From Syntrophothermus sp. UBA1445 (lineage in GTDB: Bacteria > Bacillota > Syntrophomonadia > Syntrophomonadales > DTU052), in the NCBI GenBank assembly GCA_002329495.1, contig DCTH01000209.1:515-14597 (forward strand): a stretch of 14,083 nucleotides of DNA, given 5' to 3'. The translations under genes were made by a program, and so were the position numbers. The notes under the pieces are model-generated. The model ran no database searches and was not told the DNA's origin. It was given only the letters and a program-made list of their open reading frames with translations. Below, in pieces: positions 5,864 to 14,083 of the stretch (its first letter is position 1; each line of letters opens with the position of its first letter).

Positions 5864-8176
5864 CTCGCGGGGGATGTCTTCAATAGTATAGGTTTCTATA
5901 ATATCTCCTTCTTTTATATCGTTGAATCCCTCAATACCCATTCCGCATTCAAAATTCGTCTGAACTTCCTTGACATCATCCTTGAAGCGTTTGAGGGAAG
6001 ATAGTTTACCTTCATGGATGATCACCCCGTCACGCAGAACCCGGATATTGGCGTTGCGGGTGACCTTTCCTTCCACCACATAACAACCGGCCACGACCCC
6101 GGCTTTCGGTACCTTAAAGGTGGCCCTGACCTCAGTCCGGCCCTGGAATCTTTCCACGTGTTCGGGTTCCAGCAATCCAGCCATAGCTTTCTTGATGTCT
6201 TCAATGGTCTCATAAATAACCCGGTAGAGCCTGACCTCAATTCCTTCTTCCTCTGCATACTTGCGGGCCTTGGATTCCGGTCGCACATTAAAACCAATAA
6301 TTATGGCCTTGGAGGCTGACGCCAGCATAACGTCACTCTCATTAACGGCTCCCACCCCGGTATGAATCACATTGACCTTGACCTCGTTGGTCGACAGACG
6401 ATTCAGGGATTGAGTGAGGGCTTCGACTGACCCCTGAACATCGCCCTTGACAATCAGGTTCAGTTCCTTGACTTCGCCCTCTTGAATCTGCTTGAAGAAG
6501 TCATCCAAAGAGACCTTACTGGTTTTGGCCTGCTCCTCCCGTTTCTTTTCCCCTAAACGTAGGGAGCTCACCTGGCGGGCGACTTTTTCATCAACCACCC
6601 GGAAGATGTCACCTGCCATGGGAACATCGGTCAATCCCAGGACCTCAACCGGAGTAGAGGGTCCGGCTTCGCTGACCCGGTTACCCATGGCATCTACCAT
6701 GGCTCTTACTTTTCCAAAGGTGGTTCCACAGATCAGGCTGTCTCCGACCCGCAGGGTACCTTTCTGCACCAGAACAGTAGCCACAGGACCCCGTCCCCGA
6801 TCCAGCTGTCCTTCTATTACTACCCCTTCGGCGTCACGGTCCGGGTCGGCCTTCAGTTCCCGCATTTCCGCTACCAGAAGAATCATTTCCAGGAGCAGAT
6901 CGATCCCTTCACGGCTCTTGGCTGATACTGGAACAAAGATGGTATCTCCACCCCATTCCTCGGGTATTAATTGGTATTCAGCCAACTGCTGCTTAACCCG
7001 ATCGGGATTGGCGTTCTCCTTGTCGATTTTATTGACCGCGATCAGTATCGGCACCTGGGCGGCTTTGGAGTGATTAATGGCCTCAACGGTCTGAGGCATC
7101 ACCCCATCATCAGCAGCTACCACCAGGATTGCGATATCAGTTGCCTGCGCCCCTCTGGCTCTCATGGCGGTAAAGGCTTCATGGCCCGGGGTATCAATGA
7201 AGGTTATTTTTTCGTTCCGGACCACCACCTGGTAAGCACCGATATGCTGGGTAATACCGCCGGCCTCTTTGGCGACCACGTTGGTTTCCCGAATAGCATC
7301 CAAAAGCGAGGTTTTTCCGTGGTCAACATGGCCCATAACCGTAACCACCGGTGGTCTGGGCTTCATCTTACTGATATCGTCTTCCTTTTGCTCCAGCAGC
7401 ATCTCTTCGGCAGTCTTTTCTCTCTCTACCCGAACATTAAACTCTGAAGCAATCAGCTCAGCGACATCAAATTCGATGCTATTATTCAGGGATGCTGTTA
7501 TGTTCAACTGCATCAGTCTCTTAATAACTTCTGCCGGGCTCTTGGCTAATTTGGCTGCTAATTCTCTTACAGTTATAGTATCTTCAATAGTTATCATTTC
7601 TGGTGTTGCTTCCTGTTTCTGTTCGGGTCTTTTGCCCTTTTTCTTGGGTTTGCCCCTGGTTGGTTTGGGAGTTTTGGGTGCCCCGAACGTTTTAACGCGA
7701 AAATCTGATTTTGGCTGTTTGGCAACATGATCCTCGAGTGGCGGTTCCTTTTCTGGTTTCCTGATCTTTGGTGGAACCTCCGCCGCCTTCTCTGCCGGAC
7801 GTGCTGCGTTCGATGGTTTCTTGGGCTGTGTCTTCCCGGGTGGGGAAACCATATTCCGCCCCGGGGTTTTAACTGTGGGTGTTGCCGGTGGTGCCGGTGG
7901 TACCGGCGGTTTTGGTTCTGCCTTTGGTTTGGGAGTCCTCTCAACCCGCTTGGGTTCTTCCGGCACTATCTCTTTGGGCTTGGTCTTTGGCTCCTCGACC
8001 GGTTTTATCTGCTCCTCAGGTTCACGCAGTTTTCGCTTAACCCATTCTCCCTGCTGGTCCTCCATGGTACTCATGTGATTCTTCACATCGATGCCCAGGT
8101 CTTTTATGATCCTGACTAAATCCTTGCTTGGGATATTGAGTTCTTTAGCGAGCTCGTGAACTCTTATTTTTGCCAT
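5858..8176 (-). CDS. infB: Translation initiation factor IF-2
   Basis: IF-2 is the GTPase that places initiator fMet-tRNA on the 30S subunit and promotes 50S joining. The 772 residues are within the normal range. Domains in order: an IF2_N module at residues 1-50 ([12 protein letters not shown]); a long Lys/Pro/Glu-rich disordered linker at about 51-195; a second IF2_N module at about 200-250 ([18 protein letters not shown]); then the G domain with GHVDHGKT (282-289), DTPGH (328-332), NKID (382-385) and SAK (418-420). Domains II and III and the C-terminal fMet-tRNA-binding beta barrel follow. ATG 8176 has GGGGGTGG about 4-5 nt upstream and overlaps ylxQ by 13 bp, so initiation is probably coupled. 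The linker has a 9-bp tandem repeat. I see no well-supported internal start for a shorter isoform. Confidence 0.98.
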   Translation of the reverse strand: MAKIRVHELAKELNIPSKDLVRIIKDLGIDVKNHMSTMEDQQGEWVKRKLREPEEQIKPVEEPKTKPKEIVPEEPKRVERTPKPKAEPKPPVPPAPPATPTVKTPGRNMVSPPGKTQPKKPSNAARPAEKAAEVPPKIRKPEKEPPLEDHVAKQPKSDFRVKTFGAPKTPKPTRGKPKKKGKRPEQKQEATPEMITIEDTITVRELAAKLAKSPAEVIKRLMQLNITASLNNSIEFDVAELIASEFNVRVEREKTAEEMLLEQKEDDISKMKPRPPVVTVMGHVDHGKTSLLDAIRETNVVAKEAGGITQHIGAYQVVVRNEKITFIDTPGHEAFTAMRARGAQATDIAILVVAADDGVMPQTVEAINHSKAAQVPILIAVNKIDKENANPDRVKQQLAEYQLIPEEWGGDTIFVPVSAKSREGIDLLLEMILLVAEMRELKADPDRDAEGVVIEGQLDRGRGPVATVLVQKGTLRVGDSLICGTTFGKVRAMVDAMGNRVSEAGPSTPVEVLGLTDVPMAGDIFRVVDEKVARQVSSLRLGEKKREEQAKTSKVSLDDFFKQIQEGEVKELNLIVKGDVQGSVEALTQSLNRLSTNEVKVNVIHTGVGAVNESDVMLASASKAIIIGFNVRPESKARKYAEEEGIEVRLYRVIYETIEDIKKAMAGLLEPEHVERFQGRTEVRATFKVPKAGVVAGCYVVEGKVTRNANIRVLRDGVIIHEGKLSSLKRFKDDVKEVQTNFECGMGIEGFNDIKEGDIIETYTIEDIPREL
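7883..7909 (-). repeat. 9-bp tandem repeat (3 units) in the infB linker
   Basis: Three consecutive 9-bp units occur: two identical (CCACCGGCA) and one with two differences (CCGCCGGTA). They encode PPVPPAPPA at residues 90-98 of IF-2. The repeat keeps the reading frame and lies in the disordered linker, where length variation should be tolerated. It is a likely site of strain-to-strain length change. Confidence 0.75.
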
Positions 8177-8514
8177 TCGACCACCCCCATATCATTCGCT
8201 TCATCAACCTGCAGTTCATCCAACGCCTTTAGAATGGCTTGGGCAAAACCCCGGTCGTTGATAGTCAAGGCTACCCGGTAGGCCTTTCCAACATGAGCAC
8301 CCAAACGATACTTGTCACCGAGTACCAGCCACGGTATGTCGCGTTTCCGGCTGGAAGAAACCAGTTCATCCTTAGTTTTTTCAGAGATATCACGGCTAAT
8401 AATCAACAGAGAAGCTCTTCTCCGCAGTAGACTGCTTTTAGCCGCCATACTCCCTGAAGAAACCAGACCTGCCTTGCAGGCTAATCCAATTAATTGGTAA
8501 ATATTCTTCTTCAA
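8164..8514 (-). CDS. ylxQ: L7Ae/L30e-family RNA-binding protein YlxQ
   Basis: YlxQ belongs to the L7Ae/L30e ribosomal-protein superfamily, and members bind kink-turn RNA; its cellular target is not established. The 116 residues fit, with [20 protein letters not shown] at the N-terminus, a basic [17 protein letters not shown] stretch (helix plus central strand), and [18 protein letters not shown] late in the protein. The start is TTG 8514, forming a TTGA overlap with the ylxR stop and preceded by GGTGA at about 4 nt. A later ATG (residue 23) would remove the first helix, so TTG is preferred. It sits between ylxR and infB, its usual place in Bacillota, and overlaps infB by 13 bp. About 18 residues at the C-terminus look variable. 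Confidence 0.92.
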   Translation of the reverse strand: MKKNIYQLIGLACKAGLVSSGSMAAKSSLLRRRASLLIISRDISEKTKDELVSSSRKRDIPWLVLGDKYRLGAHVGKAYRVALTINDRGFAQAILKALDELQVDEANDMGVVEWQK

Positions 8515-8780
8515 TCTATCACCAGTTCTTTCCTGAGTCTTAGAATTATGTCTTCAGGTATCTCCCTTTCCAGTGCCTTTTGCAGGCGTTTGCCCTTAAT
8601 GGCCTGGTTGAAACACTGAGCATCCGGACAAATATAGGCCCCTCTTCCAGCCTTCTTACCCGACGGGTCTACCAGTATGGTTTCATCAGGAGTCCTGACA
8701 ATCCTAATAAGTTCTTTTTTGTTTTTCATCTCCCGGCAGCCTACACACATACGCTGGGGGATTTTACGGACTTTCGCCAA
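8511..8780 (-). CDS. ylxR: YlxR (DUF448) RNA-binding protein, RnpM-type
   Basis: YlxR proteins are small basic RNA-binding proteins. The B. subtilis member has been reported to modulate RNase P and called RnpM; transfer of that function here is inference. The 89 residues carry the DUF448 hallmarks: RMCVGCREMKNKKELIRIVR (about 10-29, with Cys12 and Cys15) and GRGAYICPDAQC (about 45-56, with Cys51 and Cys56). The start is TTG 8780, 2 nt after the nusA stop, with AAGGAGG about 10 nt upstream in the end of nusA. No in-frame ATG occurs before the conserved CVGC motif except the Met directly preceding it. It is coupled upstream to nusA and downstream to ylxQ by a 4-bp overlap. Confidence 0.94.
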   Translation of the reverse strand: MAKVRKIPQRMCVGCREMKNKKELIRIVRTPDETILVDPSGKKAGRGAYICPDAQCFNQAIKGKRLQKALEREIPEDIILRLRKELVID

Positions 8781-8782
8781 GC

Positions 8783-9829
8783 CTATTCTTCCTCCTTGAT
8801 AGCCTGCGACTCACTCTTGATATCGATTTTCCACCCCGTCAACTTGGCTGCTAATCTGGCGTTTTGCCCTTCTTTCCCTATGGCCAGGGAGAGTTGATGG
8901 TCTGGGACTACCACCCGTGATGTCTTCTCGGTTTCGTTGACCTCAACCTGCAGGACCTTGGCCGGGCTCAAGGCATTGCCAATGTAAATGCCCATGTCCT
9001 GACTCCATTTTATTATGTCAATTTTTTCCCCATTCAGTTCGCGTACAATATTTTGTACCCTCATGCCCCGGTGGCCCACACAGGCTCCGACGGGATCGAT
9101 CTTGTCGTCCCTGGATATGACCGCGATCTTGGACCTATAACCGGCTTCGCGGGCAATTGATTTGATCTCGACCAGGCCTTCAAAAATCTCGGGTACCTCT
9201 AATTCAAACAGCCGACGCAGAAAATAGGGATGGGAGCGCGATACCGTTATCTGCGGACCCTTGGCGGATTTTTTGACCTCCGAGATGTAACACTTGATCC
9301 TCTGGCCCTGCGCAAAGGTCTCGCCCGGAATCTGGTCCTGCGGGAGCATAACAGCTTCGGTGGGACCAAGATTGATTATTATTACCTTCTGTTCTGTCCG
9401 CTGCACGGTTCCAGCCACAATCTCGCCTTCGCGGTTGGAATACTCATCAAAGATGACATTTCTTTCTGCTTCCCGCAGCCTCTGGATTACAACCTGTTTG
9501 GCAGTCTGGGCGGCAATGCGGCCAAAATTGCTAGGGGTTACCTCAACCTCGACCTCGTCTCCGATCTGGGCCTCACTGTTGATCAAGCGGGCTTCGGTAA
9601 GGTTTATCTCGGTTTTATCATCTACCACTTCATCGGTTACCGTCTTGCGCGAGAATACCTTCACATCACCGGTTTCCGAATTCATCTCCACTTCAACATT
9701 CTGATTTGATCCGAAGTTCTTTTTGTAGGCAGTCTTTAAAGCCGACTCAATAGCATCAATCAGAACCTCTTTGGGGATTCCCCGTTCTTTTTCCAATTCA
9801 ACCAAAGCCTGAATCAACTCACCAGACAT
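8783..9829 (-). CDS. nusA: Transcription termination/antitermination protein NusA
   Basis: NusA binds RNA polymerase near the RNA exit channel and promotes pausing, intrinsic termination and, with partners, antitermination. The 348 residues match the short Bacillota form without C-terminal AR repeats. Domains: polymerase-binding N-terminal domain at about 1-125, S1 at about 132-198 (EGEIVAGTVQR onward), KH1 at about 200-275 with DPVGACVGHRGMRVQ (GHRG loop at 252-255), and KH2 at about 280-345 with AIGKEGQNARLAAKLTGW (GKEG at 318-321). The C-terminal tail is short and acidic. ATG 9829 has AGAGGAGG about 9 nt upstream. It lies 57 nt after rimP in the same likely transcript, whose leader carries an attenuator-like hairpin that could mediate NusA autoregulation. 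Confidence 0.98.
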   Translation of the reverse strand: MSGELIQALVELEKERGIPKEVLIDAIESALKTAYKKNFGSNQNVEVEMNSETGDVKVFSRKTVTDEVVDDKTEINLTEARLINSEAQIGDEVEVEVTPSNFGRIAAQTAKQVVIQRLREAERNVIFDEYSNREGEIVAGTVQRTEQKVIIINLGPTEAVMLPQDQIPGETFAQGQRIKCYISEVKKSAKGPQITVSRSHPYFLRRLFELEVPEIFEGLVEIKSIAREAGYRSKIAVISRDDKIDPVGACVGHRGMRVQNIVRELNGEKIDIIKWSQDMGIYIGNALSPAKVLQVEVNETEKTSRVVVPDHQLSLAIGKEGQNARLAAKLTGWKIDIKSESQAIKEEE

Positions 9830-9886
9830 GGCTTAACGCCTCCTCTAAAATTCTTGACACTAAACGAATCGGGCAGCATCCTACCT

Positions 9887-10348
9887 CTACAATTCTACCA
9901 CCAATCTGACCTGTTTAGCGTTGCTTCTTGGAATAAATACCGTTTTCCCTTCAATCTCCAGAACAATACTATCGTTTTCAATCCCCCTGAGAGTTCCTTT
10001 GAAGTTCTTTTGCCCTTCCAGGGCTTCATAGGTTTTCAGCTTGACGGTTCGGCCGCTGAATCTTTGAAAATCGCGGTCCTTTTTTATCACCCGATCCAGA
10101 CCGGGTGACGACACTTCTAGCGTGTAGGCGTGATCGATCAGCCCATTTTTCTCCAGGATCTCACCTATCACACCACTTGCCTGCTGGCACCGGTTATGAT
10201 CGACCCCATCCATGTGGTCAATGAAAACTCGAAATACCCAATCACCATGCTCTTTTCTGTATTCTATATCAACTATCTCTATTTCCAATGCTGCAAGTGC
10301 CTGCTCCAGCAGTGGTTCGGATTTCGCTACAACCTCCTGGTTTTTCAC
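9887..10348 (-). CDS. rimP: Ribosome maturation factor RimP
   Basis: RimP (YlxS in B. subtilis) binds the free 30S subunit and helps assemble the S12/S19 regions. The 153 residues fit a two-domain RimP. The N-terminal alpha/beta part carries EIVDIEYRKEHGDWVFRVFID (about 24-44) and the hallmark LEVSSPGLDR (77-86). The C-terminal SH3-like barrel includes KTYEALEGQKNFKGTLRGI and ends near VRLVVEL. The start is GTG 10348 with GGAGGTG about 5 nt upstream. It is the first gene after the promoter at 10433-10461. Adjacency to nusA and infB is the standard arrangement. Confidence 0.96.
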   Translation of the reverse strand: MKNQEVVAKSEPLLEQALAALEIEIVDIEYRKEHGDWVFRVFIDHMDGVDHNRCQQASGVIGEILEKNGLIDHAYTLEVSSPGLDRVIKKDRDFQRFSGRTVKLKTYEALEGQKNFKGTLRGIENDSIVLEIEGKTVFIPRSNAKQVRLVVEL

Positions 10349-10370
10349 TCTTGCACCTCCGACCTGGTTA

Positions 10371-10398
10371 GAACAGAAAAAGTGGGTTTCAACCCACT
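10371..10398 (-). terminator. Attenuator-like hairpin in the rimP-nusA operon leader
   Basis: On the minus strand a perfect 7-bp stem (AGTGGGT/ACCCACT) with a TGAA loop (10381-10398) is followed at once by TTTTCTGTTC. Counting the last stem base, the U-run is five long and then interrupted. It lies about 30 nt after the predicted transcription start and just before the rimP Shine-Dalgarno, so it would act on the whole operon. A short stem with an imperfect U tract is the kind of terminator that depends on NusA in B. subtilis, where nusA is reported to be autoregulated by leader termination. Applying that here is inference. Confidence 0.65.
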
Positions 10399-10432
10399 CT
10401 TCTCGCGGAAATATTTATGCGACAACAATTGG

Positions 10433-10461
10433 AGTATACCACATCGCCGTAATGCATTCAA
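10433..10461 (-). promoter_or_regulatory. Sigma-A-like promoter of the rimP-nusA-infB operon
   Basis: On the minus strand TTGAAT (10456-10461) and TATACT (10433-10438) are separated by exactly 17 bp, and TGG directly before the -10 box gives an extended -10 (TGn). Transcription should start near 10426, giving a leader of about 78 nt before the rimP GTG. It lies in the 194-nt gap between polC and rimP, so the operon can be expressed independently of polC. Confidence 0.75.
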
Positions 10462-10482
10462 CCCTGACCCTTACTTAAGATT

Positions 10483-10533
10483 ATAGGGATTTTCGGTGAT
10501 TTTTAGACAGGCGAAACCATATTTCATCCCTAT
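10483..10533 (-). other. Inverted repeat after polC
   Basis: ATAGGGAT (10526-10533 in minus reading) and ATCCCTAT (10483-10490) form an 8-bp inverted repeat with a 35-nt loop, starting about 10 nt after the polC stop. No U-run follows, so it is not a typical terminator. It may protect the 3' end of polC mRNA or be fortuitous. No clear polC terminator is visible otherwise. Confidence 0.3.
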
Positions 10534-10542
10534 CAGGCAATT

Positions 10543-13500
10543 TCAAGCAAACAGACTCAGCTGGTCGGTGGAGGGAAGATCCTTCAGGCACCCGCTTTTT
10601 TCCAGAATATCCATGACCGTTTTATTCACCCGGCCCCGGCGCTGCAGGTCTTCCAATGAGGTAAACCTGCCCTGTGCCCTTCCCTCAACCAGGTTATGGG
10701 CTGCAGTCAGCCCTACCCCGGGCAAGGCGGAGAACGGGACCAGGAGTCCATCAGGTACTATCTCGAAGCGGCTGGCATCAGACCGATAAAGGTCTACCGG
10801 ATAGAAACGGTATCCCCGGACCCACATTTCGAGGGCCACCTCCAATACCGGGATCAAGTTTTTGTCCTTGGCCGAAGCCTGCTGCCCCATGCCTTCGATC
10901 TCCTCCAATCGCTGTCTAACCGCGTCGGGCCCGATCATGATCACCTCATCAAAGTCCTGAGCACGGATGGAAAAATAGCTGGAGTAAAAGGCCAGGGGAT
11001 AATAGACCTTGTAATAGGCTATCCGGTAAGCCATCATAACATAGGCAACCGCATGGGCCTTGGGAAACATGTACTCAATCCGGTTACAGGAGTCGATATA
11101 CCACTGGGGTACGTTGTTGGCCTTCATGTCTTCAGCCTCATCCGCAGTGAGACCTTTCCCCTTGCGCACTTTCTCCATGATCTTGAAGGAATCCTTCTTG
11201 CCCATACCTTTCGAGATCAGGTAAATCATGATGTCATCACGCGTTGCGATCACCTCAGCCAGGCTGGCGGTGTTGCTCTTAATCAGGTCATGGGCGTTGT
11301 TCACCCAGACATTGGTGCCATGTGACAGCCCGCTTATCCGGACCAGCTCAGCAAAAGTCCGGGGGCGGGTGACCTCGAGCATCTGGCGGACAAATCTGGT
11401 GTTAAACTCTGGAACCCCATAGGTACCGACCTGAGATCGGATATCCTCAGGTTTTACTCCCAGTGACTCCACCCCGGAAAACAGGGCCATGGTCAATGGC
11501 TCATCTAGGCTTACCCCGGTGGCCTTAAACCCGGTTAAATCCTCCAGGGACTTGATCATGGTTGGGTCATCGTGCCCCAGGATATCCAGCTTAACCAGCA
11601 CCCCACTCAAGGCCTCGTACTCGAAATGTGTTGTCCGCACATCGGATTTCATATCATCAGCCGGGTGCTGAATTGGGGTAAACTGGTGCACATTCATATG
11701 CCCGGGGACGATCATCAGACCACCCGGGTGCTGTCCGGTGGTCCGCTTGACCCCGGTAATTCCGCGCACCAATCGGTCAATCTCAGCCCGGCGCAGCCTT
11801 AAGCCCATTTCCTCTTCGTATTTCTTTACAAATCCATAGGCGGTCTTCTCACCGATAGTGGAAATAGTACCGGCTCGGAAAACATGGTCTTTGCCAAAAA
11901 GTTCCTCCACAAACTGGTGCGCCCGGCTCTGGTAGTCGCCAGAAAAGTTGAGGTCAATATCCGGGACCTTGTCCCCCTCGAAACCCAGAAAGGTTTCAAA
12001 AGGTATGTCAAACCCGTCCCGCTTTAACTCCTGTCCGCATTCAGGACAGTTGGCCCGCGGGAGGTCAACACCGCTGAACACTGAACCATCCTCTATAAAT
12101 CTCGAAAAACCACAGTTGCAGCGGTAGTGGGGTACCAGCGGGTTAACTTCCGTTATCCCGGCCAAGAAAGCAGTTAGAGATGAGCCCACTGATCCCCGGG
12201 ACCCCACCAGGTAACCGTCACTGTTGGATTTCCTGACCAGTTCGTAGGCAAACAGGTAGAGTTCGCTGAACCCATGTTTGGTAATCGAATTAAGCTCGCG
12301 GTCAAGCCTCTCCTCAACCTGTTGAGGCAGCGGCTCTTTGTATAAGTCCCGGGCTGTGTCCCAGACCAGACTGGTCAGTTTTTCTGCCGCTCCCTCCATC
12401 ATGGGCGCAAAATACCCGTCCGGAACCGGCCGGATCTCCTGGCAAATGTCAGCAATGGCGTTGGGATTAGTAACCACCACCTCCCAGGCCAGGTCTTCGC
12501 CCAGGTAGCTGAACTCTTTAAGCATCTCTTCAGTGGTACGATAAAAAAGCGGTGCCTGATTCTCAGCATCGGTAAATCCCTTGCCCGCCTGGATTATGCG
12601 GCGAAAGATTTCGTGCTCGGGATCCAGGAAATGAACATCGCCCGTTGCCACCACCGGTTTTTGCAGTACTCTTCCCAACTCCAGGACCCGCTGATTGATA
12701 CCGATAAGGTCCTGGCGGTTATCCACAATGCCGTCCCGCACCAGAAACTCATTGTTGCCCAGAGGCTGAATCTCCAGGTAGTCGTAAAATTCGGCCATCT
12801 GCAGCAGATCTTCCTGCTCCTTGCCCTCCACTATGCTTCTGATGATTTCACCACTCTCACAGGCGCTCCCCACCAACAGCCCTTCTCTCATGGCCAGGAG
12901 TTCGGACCGCAGTATTCGGGGGGTACGGTAGAAGTTATCGAGGTAGGAGGTGCTGACCAGTTGATACAGGTTGCGGAGGCCCTCCTGACTGGCTGCCAGA
13001 AGTATTATATGATAAGGGTGGTCCTGCCGGGGCTGGTCGACCAGGTAGGCTTCAACCCCGTAAATTACTTTGATCCCCAGTTTCCTGGCGGCTTCATCAG
13101 CCTGGGGAAAGGCCTGGATGGAACCGTGGTCGGTTATGGCCACTGCTTTATGACCAAAGCTGGCCACCCTCTGCATCAGTTCGCCGATATGAGTAAGACC
13201 GTCCATGGTGCTCATGGTGGTATGCAAGTGTAGCTCAACTCTTTTGGTCTTCGCGTTGTCGGACCGGCCCTCCAGTTTTATGGCTTCCATGTGATCGGCA
13301 AAGAGGACCAGTTCTTTCTCAAAGCTGTCATAGCGTACCCCGCCCCAGACCCTGACTGACATTCCGGTATCAAAGGTGTCTTCATCAAACCTTTTTACGG
13401 TTATGGAATCTGAAAAGTCCGTTATATCGTAGGTGATTACCTGTCTTCCATCCTTTAGCTGCCGTGATTTCTTATTGATTATCCGGCCTTCGACCATTAC

Positions 13501-14083
13501 CCGGTCCAGGCCTTCCTGCAGTTCTCTGATTGCCATGGGCGGTGCCTCGGGCGGTCCTACCTTTGACCGGCTGTTGCGCCGCGACCCTTTGCTCCGCCGT
13601 TTAAAGGGCTCGCTGGGCAGGATATTGTCCTCGGCACTGGCTGTTCTTTCGACAATACCAGAGGGTTCCTGATTAATCTGGTGCCGGGCGGATACCAGAA
13701 ATACCATCCGATAGTTACTGAAAATCCATTCCTCAATTTGGCCGCAGATCTCACGTTCAATGGCCTGCTGCCAGCTCGAGGATTCCTTGAACATAATGAT
13801 AAGGTGGTCATTCTCAACCTGACAGGTGGATTGGCCAAGCAGGATCCGGTCCGCTTCATCTAGGTCGCTTATTATTTGCGGCCAGTCCTTTTCGACTATT
13901 GCTGCCAGACAGGAAGCCGGATTCTGCGGTTGGGCTATGACCTGAACCGAATTAAGGTCAGTCACCCGGTTCAATATCTCCTGACCAACCAAATTAAGCC
14001 TGGCTGCCGGAACCGGTTCATCGACAACCAGTACCAGCTTCCAGGCGTTTTCATCCACCAGAACTGAGACCTCTTGAATTACG
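10543..14083 (-). CDS. polC: DNA polymerase III alpha subunit, PolC type, lacking the exonuclease domain; 5' end cut by window edge
   Basis: PolC is the main replicative polymerase of low-GC Gram-positive bacteria. The frame is open to the window edge (1179 codons). A GTG at 14058 is possible, but by-eye comparison with B. subtilis PolC suggests about 40-50 N-terminal residues lie outside. Counting from that GTG, domains are: PolC N-terminal domain to about 130; basic linker; OB fold about 174-262; PHP about 272-480; polymerase core with VGSRGSVGSS (618-627), Zn-binding cysteines C647, C649, C671, C674, and catalytic Asp pair in PDIDLNFSG (D700, D702) with D825; helix-hairpin-helix near 1109-1127; C-terminal clamp-binding QLSLF (1166-1170). 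The 3'-5' exonuclease that normally sits inside PHP is missing: GVEAYLVD runs through about seven residues directly into PYHIILLA. PHP ligand candidates H277, H279, D286, H303, D310, H311, E336, H350, C400, D474 and H476 look intact. Confidence 0.96.
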   Translation of the reverse strand, partial: VIQEVSVLVDENAWKLVLVVDEPVPAARLNLVGQEILNRVTDLNSVQVIAQPQNPASCLAAIVEKDWPQIISDLDEADRILLGQSTCQVENDHLIIMFKESSSWQQAIEREICGQIEEWIFSNYRMVFLVSARHQINQEPSGIVERTASAEDNILPSEPFKRRSKGSRRNSRSKVGPPEAPPMAIRELQEGLDRVMVEGRIINKKSRQLKDGRQVITYDITDFSDSITVKRFDEDTFDTGMSVRVWGGVRYDSFEKELVLFADHMEAIKLEGRSDNAKTKRVELHLHTTMSTMDGLTHIGELMQRVASFGHKAVAITDHGSIQAFPQADEAARKLGIKVIYGVEAYLVDQPRQDHPYHIILLAASQEGLRNLYQLVSTSYLDNFYRTPRILRSELLAMREGLLVGSACESGEIIRSIVEGKEQEDLLQMAEFYDYLEIQPLGNNEFLVRDGIVDNRQDLIGINQRVLELGRVLQKPVVATGDVHFLDPEHEIFRRIIQAGKGFTDAENQAPLFYRTTEEMLKEFSYLGEDLAWEVVVTNPNAIADICQEIRPVPDGYFAPMMEGAAEKLTSLVWDTARDLYKEPLPQQVEERLDRELNSITKHGFSELYLFAYELVRKSNSDGYLVGSRGSVGSSLTAFLAGITEVNPLVPHYRCNCGFSRFIEDGSVFSGVDLPRANCPECGQELKRDGFDIPFETFLGFEGDKVPDIDLNFSGDYQSRAHQFVEELFGKDHVFRAGTISTIGEKTAYGFVKKYEEEMGLRLRRAEIDRLVRGITGVKRTTGQHPGGLMIVPGHMNVHQFTPIQHPADDMKSDVRTTHFEYEALSGVLVKLDILGHDDPTMIKSLEDLTGFKATGVSLDEPLTMALFSGVESLGVKPEDIRSQVGTYGVPEFNTRFVRQMLEVTRPRTFAELVRISGLSHGTNVWVNNAHDLIKSNTASLAEVIATRDDIMIYLISKGMGKKDSFKIMEKVRKGKGLTADEAEDMKANNVPQWYIDSCNRIEYMFPKAHAVAYVMMAYRIAYYKVYYPLAFYSSYFSIRAQDFDEVIMIGPDAVRQRLEEIEGMGQQASAKDKNLIPVLEVALEMWVRGYRFYPVDLYRSDASRFEIVPDGLLVPFSALPGVGLTAAHNLVEGRAQGRFTSLEDLQRRGRVNKTVMDILEKSGCLKDLPSTDQLSLFA

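Noticed and set aside
9854..9890. TTGACA on the plus strand in the rimP-nusA gap
   Set aside because: No -10 box at 16-18 bp, and no plus-strand gene follows.
10696..11325. Long plus-strand open frame (209 aa) opposite polC
   Set aside because: It lies wholly opposite the conserved PolC polymerase core, has no ribosome site or family resemblance, and is a shadow; the same applies to the other plus-strand frames opposite infB, nusA and polC.

Overview
The window is a stretch of bacterial chromosome in which every supported gene lies on the minus strand. The order of transcription runs from base 14083 down to base 1: polC (5' end cut by the window edge), rimP, nusA, ylxR, ylxQ, infB, rbfA, nrnA, truB, ribF, two small genes I cannot name, rpsO, and pnp (3' end cut by the window edge). 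A PolC-type replicase, a short NusA without C-terminal acidic repeats, and the polC/rimP/nusA/ylxR/ylxQ/infB order together point to Bacillota (Firmicutes). An nrnA gene between rbfA and truB, the absence of ylxP between infB and rbfA, and moderate GC suggest a Clostridia-type lineage rather than Bacilli. A Syntrophomonas-like anaerobe is my guess, not something the sequence proves.

Layout. (1) 14083-10543: DNA polymerase III alpha subunit, PolC type. (2) 10542-10349: gene-free leader with a strong sigma-A-like promoter (TTGAAT, 17 bp, TATACT) and, between promoter and rimP, a hairpin followed by a U-rich tract that looks like an attenuator. (3) 10348-2654: the translation/transcription operon. 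Most junctions overlap or are nearly so (ylxR/ylxQ TTGA, ylxQ/infB 13 bp, rbfA/nrnA 17 bp, nrnA/truB GTGA), so translational coupling is likely. (4) 2653-1985: a gene-poor spacer, a second good promoter (TTTACA, 17 bp, TACAAT) and two small genes of unknown function. (5) 1984-1: rpsO and pnp, separated by 200 nt carrying four hairpins, two of them terminator-like.

How the genes work together. rimP, rbfA, infB, truB and rpsO serve 30S assembly, translation initiation and tRNA modification. nusA controls elongation and termination. ylxR and ylxQ encode small RNA-binding proteins. nrnA and pnp finish RNA degradation. ribF makes FMN and FAD. The set is a housekeeping ribosome/RNA-metabolism cluster next to the replicase gene.

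Most of the window is ordinary. The clearest anomaly is in PolC: the 3'-5' exonuclease domain that normally interrupts the PHP domain is absent, and the PHP domain runs through uninterrupted with its metal-ligand residues apparently intact. Other points worth a second look are the attenuator-like leader before rimP-nusA, the structured rpsO-pnp spacer with a possible antiterminator pairing, a perfect hairpin over the infB stop codon, and the two-gene small-ORF module with its own promoter. I see no tRNA, rRNA, CRISPR array, IS element or prophage.
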